Shown here piece after piece: positions 34,697 through 43,480 of a DNA stretch of 64,000 bases. Where the stretch lies: assembly GCA_031308135.1 (NCBI GenBank), contig JAHLJT010008756.1:135548949-135612948 (forward strand), given 5' to 3'. The stretch comes from Acheta domesticus. Its lineage: Eukaryota; Arthropoda; Insecta; Orthoptera; Gryllidae. Positions within the stretch are counted from its first letter, which is position 1, and each line of letters starts with the position of its first letter. The translations under genes and the position numbers were made by a program. The notes beneath the pieces were generated by a model that was not told the DNA's origin, did not search any database, and saw only the letters and a program-made list of their open reading frames with translations.

Positions 34697-35298
34697 CTAG
34701 TGGCAGGCGCAGGTGCTGGCCACCATGTCCTCGTAGATCTTGAGCACGACGTCGCCCTGGTCGTTGGTGTAGAGCAGGCTGAGGCCCTGCAGGAGGTCTG
34801 GCGCGCAGCAGGGCGCGCGCGCGTGCGCCTGCAGGCCCAGCGCGTGCACGATGCTCTGCACCGTGGCGTGGTTGGTGGGGTTGAGCGCGGGCCCCACCGG
34901 GTACGGGCACGCGCCCGCGCACTGGAACGCGTTGTAGCCCGCCGGCGAGATGATCCACGAGCTCCAGCCGATCTCGTCGAACTCCACCCACAGGTCCTGG
35001 CGCGCGCACACGCCCTCGGTGGCGTTGGCGGACGCCGGCTGTGGCTGCTGCTGCTGCTGCTGGGTGGCGCCGCCGTGGCGTCGCCGCCGCCGCCGCGGCC
35101 CGCCTCGGGGCGCGCCGCGCCGCGCCCGCCCGCCCCGCCGCCCCTCCCCCGCCGCGTCCTCCTCCTCCTCGTCCTCCTCGTCGTCGTACTCGTCCTCCTC
35201 CTCCTCGGCGTCCACTTCGTTCTCAGACGGCGGCGGAGAACACAGGAGGCCCTGCAACACGCACGGTGCAAGCAGGCCGTCAGAGCTGCCTTCCGAGA
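34697..35298 (-). CDS. Admp: BMP/TGF-beta ligand, last exon (mature domain)
   Basis: Last exon of a secreted BMP-type growth factor that signals through type I/II serine kinase receptors. The acceptor is TTTTCTTTCAG at 35299-35300; the exon opens with the last two bases of a split codon, matching phase 1 of the donor at 40453. In order it encodes an acidic run (D/E-rich), an Arg-rich run ending in RRRRRR as candidate furin site, a polyglutamine run, an N-glycosylation sequon (NAT) and the cystine-knot domain. All seven cysteines are present: one in 'VCARQDLW', two in 'FQCAGACPYP', two in 'PCCAPD', two in the terminal CACH; the last pair is C-A-C where C-G-C is usual. The segments 'FDEIGWSSWIISPAGYNAF' and 'NPTNHATVQSIV' are closest, as I recall the family, to ADMP rather than Dpp, Gbb or BMP9/10. 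ADMP acts with Chordin/Sog in dorsoventral patterning and is absent from Drosophila. Stop TAG is at 34697-34699. BMP family certain; ADMP subtype probable. Confidence 0.85.
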
Positions 35299-35711
35299 CT
35301 GAAAGAAAACGCTTTTCAGTAAACTTTCCACTGGTTTAACTCTTCCCATGCATGATTCTTAAATTTCTATTAAATTTTTTTAGATTACACTTTAAGAAAA
35401 TGGCTTTCTTTATCATACTAAGCGTTAATTGGCCCGAATATTTTGTGCTAGTGATAAAAAATAGGCGTCCTTACTTGTGGACACCAGTGGACGAATTAAC
35501 TGGGACTAGTAACAGTATACCTGTCTATATACATACATGGTGTCCTCATGTGAGGACGTTAGATAATGTAATCGGTACTATAGATTCTAACGGATGTATT
35601 GATAACTACATATCGATTGTAACACGACTTACTTGGCACCAATTATGAAACAAATAGCCGTCCTCACATGAGAACACTATGCATAAGAGACGGTTAAAAA
35701 TATAATATTGA

Positions 35712-35860
35712 GGGGTTATCTCATACGTAACACTAAGGCGGGGGGAGGGGGTTTGAGGCAGCGTTACACTGCGTTACTACAGATAGGGAAGTGCGTTACA
35801 AGGGGGAGGGGGGTATTCAAAATACTCGAAATTTGCGTTACGTAATTTGTGGACGGCCCC
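35712..35860. mobile_element. small MITE, second copy (intron of BMP gene)
   Basis: Copy of the element at 18291-18448: it begins GGGGTTATCTCATACGTAAC and ends GCGTTACGTAATTTGTGGAC then GGCCCC. Interior phrases are shared almost word for word. It lies in the 5.2-kb intron between the last two BMP exons. Confidence 0.7.
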
Positions 35861-36639
35861 TAAATGCAATTTTAATGTTCACAGTCGAACGAAACATTTA
35901 CTAGAAACAATTCTAAATGCTTAATGAAGTGTCAATAGTTGGTTTCTAAACTTCTCTGTGATTGGTGAAGAAAATTTATCATAATGAAATCTGTATCGTT
36001 ATGAGTATCATTTTGCAACGCGTTACAGCCATCACATGGCAGAATTATACAGTCACACTGTATAATTCTGAATAGTGAATTTGGAAATGAATTTTACTAA
36101 ATCACATTTGCGATACGTCTTCCGTTGAGGTCCTTCTGTGATGGCCGAGTAACATGTTTCTTCTTAAATACTGTTATTTTGGCGAAGTCACATTTGTTTT
36201 ACTTCATTCTAAAACATTAAGGAAAAATGTTACAAAAAGAAGCAGATAGCTTATACATTTTGGAAACCAATGTCACTCCATCACACTGTAACCAATGTCT
36301 GCATACATCCTTATGGACTGGCACACTGGCACAATTCAAAAATACGAATGTTAAATACAAAAATTCTATGGAGTCTGTTAGTAATAATTCTTTTCGAATA
36401 CATCTCTTATTAGGCATGTGACACTTGCCTTTAAACGTGAACAAAAGCTTTAAGCTCTAACTCAAAGTTCCATTTTTCCATTATTTAGGTTTTGAGTACA
36501 AGGAGGGTAAAGAATTAGAAGCGGGAGGATATAGAAGTGGCTTAGAAAAAAATGTTATAAATTTCAAAGACAGTGGTGTTGAAGATGATCCCTTCCAAAG
36601 AACAGGTAATTGGACATTTCATTTAAAATGAAGTAACAC
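35861..36639. other. intron sequence, no feature seen
   Basis: Nothing beyond AT-rich intronic sequence is recognised. Confidence 0.4.
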
Positions 36640-37010
36640 TTGTGACAATTTTCTTGAGGCCCAGAGTTATAAAAAAAGGCAACATTTGAAAAACTGGAAA
36701 CAAGAATTTAGAAAATAATTATTATTTTAGAGAAATAAAAATTTGAAAAATGTTTGTTCCCGAGTTATAGAAAATCAATTTCAACGGTAATGAACTGCTG
36801 ATTTGATTTTTATGCATTGCTAACAAAATAGTAACGAACATGATTTCTACTCCTACCACTGCAAGCAAAACGAGTGCTCAACAAAACGTGCGCACAGTGA
36901 AGCTACATTTACGTCCAGAAGCAAACAAGGGGCCATCTCAGCATTTGCTCAATGGATCAGGGAAACTGGACAAAACCTGATCAAGATGGGGGTCATTGAC
37001 CCTTGATTGT
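36640..37010 (-). mobile_element. LINE 3' UTR fragment, reverse
   Basis: It is the reverse complement, with moderate divergence, of 47270-47545 in the long LINE copy. Shared landmarks are GGTCAATGACCC, ATCTCGATCAGGTTTTGTCC, 'GAGATGGCCCCTTG', 'GTGCGCACGTTTTGTTGA' and CTGGGCCTCAAGAAAATTG. It includes the ~203-bp portion missing from the copy at 11271, so that portion is ancestral and was deleted there. No coding part is attached. Confidence 0.7.
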
Positions 37011-37654
37011 TATTTACCCCTTTGATTGTTAGTCTGCTTGTTAGACGCTGTTTGTTTCTGAAACTTCTTTGTGTAAAATGCTCAAAATAAAAATGAGCCA
37101 AAAAATAAATTTTCAGTCGGTTTAGATGAATTTCCGGACTGTTCGTTAAATACTTGTGCGCTTGCCGTTATTCACCGTGCGCATGCCGTTAACGTACATA
37201 TTTGTTGCATCCTTATGCCCCGGAAAATTTCCAGATATTTTCAAAACAATTAAAATTAGATCGGCTCATTAAAAGGGAAAAAAATAATAATTCAAACTTA
37301 TCGTCCAATTTCTCTATCTTATTAATATTAAAAAGACTTTTCTACGTACCAATAAAAATTTTCTCAATAAATACGAAGCGTTTTCGGATTTACACCAAGA
37401 ACGTAAAAAATCAAAATGAACGGAAACGTCCATATTTTCTTTTCTTCAATATGTCACTTCAATGGATCAAAATGAAGGCCATACTGGAATAATTTTTTTA
37501 TCTTTTAAAGCTTTGCCGTCATTGATCATAACATTTTAACTTGAATATTACCTTCTGATAAAATTCGTTGTTTGGTTATGTTCGTACCTGAAACAACGAC
37601 CTCAGAGAACAGAAAAAGCGACTTGAATTAAAGAGTAATTATTTACTCGCCCTT

Positions 37655-38045
37655 CTAATTCATGCCAATTGCGCAAGGGTCGCTCAGAGCTTGCTTGTAG
37701 TCCCAATTCTCTTTCATCCCAAGAGAATTGTTCTTCCGTTTCGAATCGACGAGGGCATATCGTTTACGTTTGGTAGGAACTAAAGGTAAAGTCGATTCGT
37801 CGATTCGAAACGGAAGAACAGTTCTCTTTGCTGATGACACCAATATTCTTTGCAATGAAGAAATAGTATAGTACAATATCATACATTTCAGACTGGTTTT
37901 GTAATAACAAATTAACTACGTAATGCGAGGAGGTTGAAGCCTGTATTTGCCCTAAAATATCTCCAAACACAATGCATGTCTTTAATTTTTGAAAATCCAC
38001 AAGTATTAAAGAAACAGACTCACCCCTCAAAGTGAAAAGCATATG
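37655..38045 (+). pseudogene. decayed LINE reverse-transcriptase fragment with internal inversion
   Basis: From 37790 the plus strand matches 46340-46440 of the long LINE (GAAGAACAGTTCTCTTTGCTGATGACACC, quoted in part as GTTCTCTTTGCTGATGACAC), i.e. the catalytic FADDT region. Stops and indels follow. The left part (37663-37715) resembles 46260-46305 (HGVPQG region) on the plus strand, but 37716-37785 is the reverse complement of the neighbouring segment (ATATGCCCTCGTCGATTCGA on the minus strand). So a short internal inversion occurred, as by twin priming or later rearrangement. Confidence 0.55.
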
Positions 38046-38610
38046 AAATTCGAGGAACCTAGCACCTACATCGATCGGAAAATTTTCATTTTGTAGAAAA
38101 ACCTGTATTCGGTTTTGGCGCTACTGTTGTTCACTTTATTACCAGTTTTTACAGATCGAAAACGCACCATAAAGGCGAATTCGGCCCTACCTTGCCTCCT
38201 AGATGGAGTGCATCTCGAGGCGGAGAAGTCATATGACTACTTTTTGGCGGATCTAGGGTGTTGGGGGATATACTCCCATAAGACAACAATGCTTTGTAAT
38301 TTTACTCTATTCGTTCAAAATAATTACCATATTTAGGTATAATTACGTCCAAAAAAGTATTCTCGTTATGAATATACCCGTACGTTTTTTAATTCAAGCT
38401 AACAATTAATATATAAATATATTTAAAAAATGTTAGTCCGGTGTCCAAACAAAATCTGCCCCTCCCCCCTAAATTACTTACTGGATCCGGCTAACTACCT
38501 ACTCCGCCGGCTCAGTGGGCTACTGTCCTCCAGCCCATTCCAACCGTGCACCCTGCCCGGGCGTCGTTTCGCCACCCCCTCCCCCCGGCCTCAGCATCCA
38601 AGGGCCCTAA
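38046..38610. other. intron sequence, no gene
   Basis: A cytosine-rich stretch (38460-38600) precedes the MITE. Nothing coding is supported. Confidence 0.4.
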
Positions 38611-39309
38611 AGGCCCATTCACAATGACAAACATAAACATAAGCATGACGTTAACATAAAAGTTAGGACTGATTTCCATAAGCGGACTCATTCACAATGC
38701 CTTCGAATAGCGTAACACATGAAGCGTTAACTTAAAAGCTTGCAAGCTTCTGTGCTTATGCTTATGTTAGAACATAGAAATGAACCAATCACAGTACGTT
38801 TAACTCAAAATCGACTATCGAAATAGGATCGAATCGATAGATCGAACAAAAGACTTATTTTGCAAATTGCTTGGTTGATTTTCGACGGTTTTCTTCGTTG
38901 TTTGTAGGATGTACGATCTTTTTGTGGTTTAGTTTTGTTGTAATATACATAGTAGTACCATTTAGTTTAAAATTTTTATTGAAATTAAAATACCTAACCT
39001 AACCCAACCCAACCCAACCCAATCCCATGGCCGCAAGGCCGAGGACGCCGCTGGTAGGCCTTGGCTCGTAAAGAGCTGTTGTGGCACAGTACATACGTAC
39101 ATGTTTATATAAACCTGCATATTTTAAACAAAATTTCAATATATATGAAATATAGATTCTCACATCCAACCAATAGTAACTATAATGGCCCACAGAAAAT
39201 AAAAATCTTTGCTTACGCTTTTGTTGGACATTGTGAATGCTTCAGTCTATCACTTATGTTTATGTCTGTGCGTTACGCTTATGTTTACGTCTGCATTGTG
39301 AATGGGCCT
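38611..39309. mobile_element. Harbinger-like MITE, 699 bp, TAA TSD
   Basis: Left end AGGCCCATTCACAATG followed by ACAAACATAAACATAAGC; the right end is the inverse (GCTTATGTTTACGTCTGCAT then TGTGAATGGGCCT), so terminal inverted repeats reach about 40 bp with mismatches. The element is flanked by TAA on both sides (38608-38610 and 39310-39312), a 3-bp duplication as expected for PIF/Harbinger. The inner subterminal repeats also recur (CATTCACAATG near 38690; CATTGTGAATGC at 39230). It is non-coding. A telomere-like run lies inside at 38993. Confidence 0.75.
38993..39026. repeat. interstitial telomere-like repeat
   Basis: Tandem CCTAA followed by CCCAA pentamers: two CCTAA units then about five CCCAA units. 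The reverse strand reads TTAGG-like repeats, the common arthropod telomere unit. It is internal to the Harbinger-like MITE, so it is more likely simple-repeat expansion than a telomere relic. Confidence 0.6.
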
Positions 39310-39339
39310 TAACCCTGCTCCCTCGCACCAAATGTGTAC

Positions 39340-39620
39340 GGGACCAACACCCTCACCGGAAAATCCATGAAAAGTACCGATCAAAGCAGTTGGTCTCTAG
39401 AATACTCCTCTAGAAGTGACAGAATTCTCTGTAAATTTGCAGCTGGTCTAAATTCCGCAACATAGGGAGTGATATCTCTAGAACCTTCCTTGCCAGACAC
39501 AGCAGTAGCAACAATTGTTCCCCTGAGCTACTTCTACTCGTTAAAGTGTAGGCAACCAGGCCACCTACTTGATTTTGCGTGGAAGCCATGCATTGAGAAG
39601 CATTATCTGGGGTTGGGTGT
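39340..39620 (-). repeat. SINE-A fragment, reverse
   Basis: The phrases TACCGATCAAAGCAGTTGGT and CTAGAATACTCCTCTAGAAG match 58343-58382 of the SINE-A copy there (TACCGATCAGAGCAGCCGGC, CTAGAATTCTCCTCCAGACA). A degenerate A-box-like segment (GAGCTACTTCTACTCG inverse) follows near 39524. It leads into the irregular tandem region. Confidence 0.5.
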
Positions 39621-40195
39621 AGCACCTAGGAACAAATTGTAGGCAACCCGCGACACCTCCTTCATTTGGTGTGAAAGCAATGCATTGAGAAGCCTCACCC
39701 GGGGTCAGTACTAGAACCCTACGACTTTTCAGACTCATCTACTCGTCAACCTGTAGGCAACCCGGACACCGCTATCATTTGGCGTGGAAGCAAAACATTC
39801 AAAACCCTCACCAGGTGCCGGGAAAAGAATCCTAGAACCTCCTAATCAGAGACTGCAGTAGTTGTTTCCTCTGAGCTATCTCTACTCGTCAAACGGTAGG
39901 CAACCCGCAACATCTTAAGTTTGTGTGGAAGCAATGCATTGGGCAAGCACCTGGGGTCAGGATTAAAACCCTGAACCTCCCGGTCAGATTGCAAGAGCAA
40001 TAGTTGTTGCCATACGCTACCTCTACTCGTCAAACTGTAAGCAACCCGCGACACCTTAATTTTGTGTGGAAGCAATGCATTAAGAAGCCCCACCTGGGGT
40101 CGGGATTAGAACCCTAGGACCTCCCAAACTGTAGTACTGGCAAGATGTGTTTTCACCTATCGTAGGAGCTGCAACAGTATGCAACCCGCGACGCC
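39549..40195. repeat. irregular tandem repeat, ~90-147 bp units
   Basis: The phrase GTAGGCAACCCGCGACACCT (and variants) begins six times: about 39549, 39641, 39749, 39896, 40037 and 40174. Each unit also holds 'GTGTGGAAGCAATGCATT', 'CACCTGGGGTCGGGATTAGA' and often 'CTACTCGTCAA'. Unit lengths run about 92, 108, 147, 141 and 137 bp, differing by internal indels. On the minus strand each unit carries a B-box-like GGGTTCTAGTCCTGACC, so the array seems to have grown from SINE heads. Confidence 0.7.
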
Positions 40196-40204
40196 TCCTT
40201 CACT

Positions 40205-40415
40205 TGTTGTTATTCAGGTCGCATCAACATCAAGGCTTTAGCGACCACTATTGGGTTTAACGTTATGGTAACTGCGATGATGACATCATATGGTGATGAT
40301 AGAGGGAGTGAAAGGACTAACACATACAACCATGCTCGAGGCGGGCCTCGAACCCGCGGCCCCTCGATCCGAGATGACTACGACACTACTGCTTTAGCGA
40401 TCTCGGCGACGGGGC
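40205..40415 (-). repeat. tRNA-derived SINE, third type, reverse
   Basis: On the minus strand: CCGAGATCGCTAAAGCAGTA (A-box region), then GCGGGTTCGAGGCCCGCCTC (T arm with a good B box), then about 150 bp of body ending near GTTGATGCGACCTGAATAAC. It ends 38 bp from the BMP exon at 40453, so it lies in the intron just past that exon's donor. Confidence 0.65.
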
Positions 40416-40452
40416 CGACCGTCCTTCGCTTTGCGGGAAAGCAGGCACTCAC

Positions 40453-40768
40453 CTGGGTCGGGGCCCGGGGCCGCCACGGCGGGGCCGTCGGCGTCGTAGA
40501 GCACGAGCAGCGGCTGGCGGCGCGCGGCGTGGCGGTGGCGGCGCGCGAAGGCCGTCGTGCGCACGCGCGCGCCGTCCAGCGCCGACGCCGTCACCAGCAG
40601 CCCCAGGTTGGGCGCGTCGCCCGCCAGCCACGCGCGCACCGCCGCCGCCACGTTGAAGGAGTGCCAGGCCGGCGGCGCCCGCGCGCCCGCCGCCTGCACG
40701 CCCAGCAGCCGGTGCTCGTCGGCGCCCGCGCCCGCGCCGCGCCCGCCCAGCACCTGGTACACGCGCAG
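40453..40768 (-). CDS. Admp: BMP/TGF-beta ligand, propeptide exon
   Basis: A 316-bp internal exon encoding the central propeptide (latency-associated fold that chaperones dimer assembly in the secretory pathway). The acceptor is GCGCGCAG at 40769-40770 with phase 0; the donor is CCAG|GTGAGTG with GT at 40451-40452, phase 1. Recognisable propeptide features are LRVYQVL at the start, 'WHSFNVAAAVRAWL' and 'PNLGLLVTAS' in the middle, and RQPLLVLYDADG near the end, which match the W..F.v..av..W / N.GL.v / qPlLvvy pattern of BMP propeptides. It is extremely GC- and CpG-rich. A 42-bp minisatellite begins about 25 bp upstream of its acceptor. Frames other than this one, although open, are shadows. 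Confidence 0.85.
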
Positions 40769-40791
40769 CTGCGCGCACGCGCACGCGAAAT

Positions 40792-41235
40792 GAGTTTCTG
40801 ATCACCAATGCTCATTGGATCCGCGCTCGTGCACAGTTTCCGATAACCACTGCTGATTGGACCCGCGCTTGTGCGCAGTTTCCGGTTACCACTGCTCATT
40901 GGATCCGCGCTCGTGCACAGTTTCCGATAACCACTGCTGATTGGATCCGCGCTCGTGCGCAGTTTCCGATAACCACTGCTTATTGGATCCACGCTCGTGC
41001 ACAGTGTCTAATTACCACTGCTTATTGGATCCGCGCTCGTGCACAGTTTCCGATAACCACTGCTTATTGGATCCACGCTCGTGCACAGTGTCTGATGACC
41101 ACTGCTGATTGGACCCGCGCTCGTGCGCAGTTTCCGATAACCACTGCTGATTGGACCCGCGCTTGTGCGCAGTTTCCGATAACCACTGCTGATTGGACCC
41201 GCGCTCGTTCGCCGGTCCGATAAGCAGCGGTTATC
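40792..41235. repeat. 42-bp minisatellite abutting a BMP exon acceptor
   Basis: About ten tandem units of 42 bp built on TTGGATCCGCGCTCGTGCAC then AGTTTCCGATAACCACTGCTGA, with starts at 40815, 40857, 40899 and so on. Variation is at few positions (GGATCC/GGACCC, CACAG/CGCAG). The unit is a multiple of three and leaves open frames, but those are out of frame with the neighbouring exon, so I treat it as intronic. Confidence 0.9.
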
Positions 41236-41814
41236 ACAAACTCACCATGAATCATCCTGCGTCACGTCAACGCCCAACAACCCTGTAAGCGCCCAAGGAG
41301 GCAATCTCCCAAACTGTGGCTGCCATTCCCCCGGAAATTGCACGGTAACTATGGACAACATCTGGGAATGGCTTCATGAGTGTCAATAGTAGAGGACGCT
41401 ATTTACTGGACATATTTAAAGCCAAATAATGTAAAAATGACATAGTAATTGTTCTCAAATAAAAGCATTTTTCTGTATCTTTCTGAAACTCATTATTTCG
41501 TCTTTTAGTTATAACTTGTTGTGTATTAACTTTATATGTATGATATTATCCTGTGAAGAAAAAAAATCAAATAAAATCTCTATTTCTTTGAAACTGCTTT
41601 TTGATATAAGGGCTGTTTTCTCGCCGGAGCCTGTAGACGTGAAATTTGTCCCTGATTGAAAGGCAACACACAATGCCTTGGTGAGTGGTGGGAACATGAA
41701 CGTCTAACTGCAGAATACCTATGCACATTGGATTGACTAACCTAAAACAAATTTCATAAGTGTGACTTTCTTATAACGAGATTTGTTGCCACGCGATCAT
41801 TGGCCAGAATTAAT
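41236..41814. other. intron sequence, no feature seen
   Basis: No supported feature was found here. Confidence 0.4.
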
Positions 41815-42870
41815 CGTTTTTACTTTCCCGTATACGTATGTATATACGGAGTAATATACGTAGTACAGGGAAAGTTATGTAATACAGCGGAAAGTCGATT
41901 TCGAGATTTCAACGGAAATCCGTTTTGGGGTCCCCTGATACCGAAAAGGTGTTTTTTTCAAAACGTCCGTCCGTCTGTCTGTCTGTCTGTCCGTCTATCA
42001 GTTCGTCTGTGAACAACACTAGCGCTTAAATCGTACGTGCGATTTCTTCCAAAATGAATATTCCCCGGTCGATCTGCGTCGCGATTTTGAAAAACGTTCT
42101 TCAAAATTTGGGAATACTATACATAAAGCGGCCAGGACATTTTCGAAATTTTCTCGAAAACGGCTCCAAAATTTTTCTTTAAATTTCTTGTAAAAATATA
42201 GTGGGTTATTAACGTGGTATACGTCCGATTGTCACGGTTTCACTGAATTTTCGAAAATTGCAAAACTTTGAAGGGTTGAGTTCTCGTTTCTCGAGAATTC
42301 AGCTCATTTAGCTCAATATTTCGCAATTTCAGAAACGCTCAAACGCCATTTTCTCATAAATGGTTCCAATTTTTTTCTTCAAACCTTAGGAACGGATAGT
42401 GCTAATTGCACTCTTTTAAATGACGTAAAGTTTAATTCCGTAAATGCATTTTTTAAGATCTCTCACACCTTTAATACGCACATTTCCAGCAATTTGTAAA
42501 CACTATTGTATTTGTGAGTGTATGTGCTTCAAATGAATTAAAATGAAGTTTTTTGAAAACTCAAAAGTTTTCTATGAAAAAGAGCTTCAATTTTCTCATT
42601 TTTAGTAGTGGTTAAACGTCATTTTTTTTAAAACGGCTCCAAAATTTTTCAAATAAAATTGCCATTTACAACGAGGTTTTACTGTTCTTTTTTAAAATTA
42701 ATGTTTCTGTTCTACCATGAGAAAACCGAAAAATTAACAAAATGTAAAAAAAGTACTTTGGGCGGCGATAGATAGCAGCCTGCACGAGTATGTGGCAATT
42801 CCGAATAGCTAGTCCAGACCAAGGAAATAGAAAACAAATACGGGAAAGTCTGTGCCATTCTGTAGCACCA
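41815..42870 (+). repeat. R1-family repeat, best-preserved copy with terminal inverted repeats
   Basis: Left end ACTTTCCCGTAT (41821) and right end ATACGGGAAAGT (42839-42850) are perfect 12-bp inverted repeats. Just inside the left end is a near-palindrome GTATATACGGAGTAATATAC, and then a CCGTCCGTCTGTCTGTCTGT tract (41967 onward). The right end continues CTGTGCCATTCTGTAGCACC, conserved in other copies. Three internal boxes of type TTTTCTC-AAA-GGCTCCAA lie near 42150, 42348 and 42625. Non-coding throughout, about 1.05 kb. The ends suggest a DNA-transposon-derived or foldback family, but I could not tie them to a known superfamily and no target duplication is clear. Confidence 0.75.
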
Positions 42871-43284
42871 GTTGTTAGTGTTTGACCCACCCATTTGCCC
42901 TAGAAGTTTATAGTATTAATTCTGAGAACTTGTAAATTACTAATATTGCAACAAACTCACAGTTTAACTCGCATACCCTATGGCGTTCTAAAGCGCATTT
43001 GTTTTATTGTTTATATTTCGGGCATCTGTATAAAGCCCAGCAAAAATTGTTAAAAAGCCGGAAACATGTGTAGCTCGCCAATTTCCTTGACAACGTATCA
43101 AAAATTAGTGTATTTCAATACGCCAACCTCTAAAAAGGAGTATTTTCCCCCAAATATCTTAAATTTTAACGAAAATGTTGAACACCATTAGGTAACATAA
43201 CAGCTAATAAGATGTTTTAGTTTTTCATTACCGTATTATCTATTTTGAAGATAAGTTACCATTTTTGTAAATTATAAGCACGCG

Positions 43285-43480
43285 TTTTAATGTGTATGAA
43301 AAATGGAGAAAGTATTGTAATGGTTGAAAAAATCGATGTCGAAATATTGAAGAAAGTACGTATTTTGGGAGACCGTGATACGCAAAAGTAGTTTTTTTTA
43401 ATGTGTACCTGTCAGTCCGTGTAAAACATTGGTACATACACCGTTCATAGTATTTTTGATAAAATAAGTACTCCCCCACT
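43285..43480 (+). repeat. R1-family fragment (left end only)
   Basis: It reads GGAGAAAGTATTGTAATGGT, 'AATCGATGTCGAAATATTGA', 'TTTTGGGAGACCGTGATACG' and 'ACCTGTCAGTCCGTGT', the order found at 41868-41990. The remainder of the element is absent. Confidence 0.5.

Noticed and set aside
34558..35349. 263-codon minus frame and several plus frames over the BMP mature exon
   Set aside because: Low-complexity Arg/Ala/Pro products from GC-rich triplet repeats; the TGF-beta frame has all seven cysteines and correct splice phases.
38993..39026. Chromosome end or telomere fusion
   Set aside because: The run is about 34 bp and lies wholly inside a MITE with an intact TAA duplication.
40800..41235. CRISPR array
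   Set aside because: Units are contiguous 42-bp repeats without unique spacers, in a eukaryotic intron.
40591..41255. Repetitive open frames over the 42-bp array
   Set aside because: They result from the period being a multiple of three; the frame does not match the adjacent exon, and a phase-matched acceptor lies between them.
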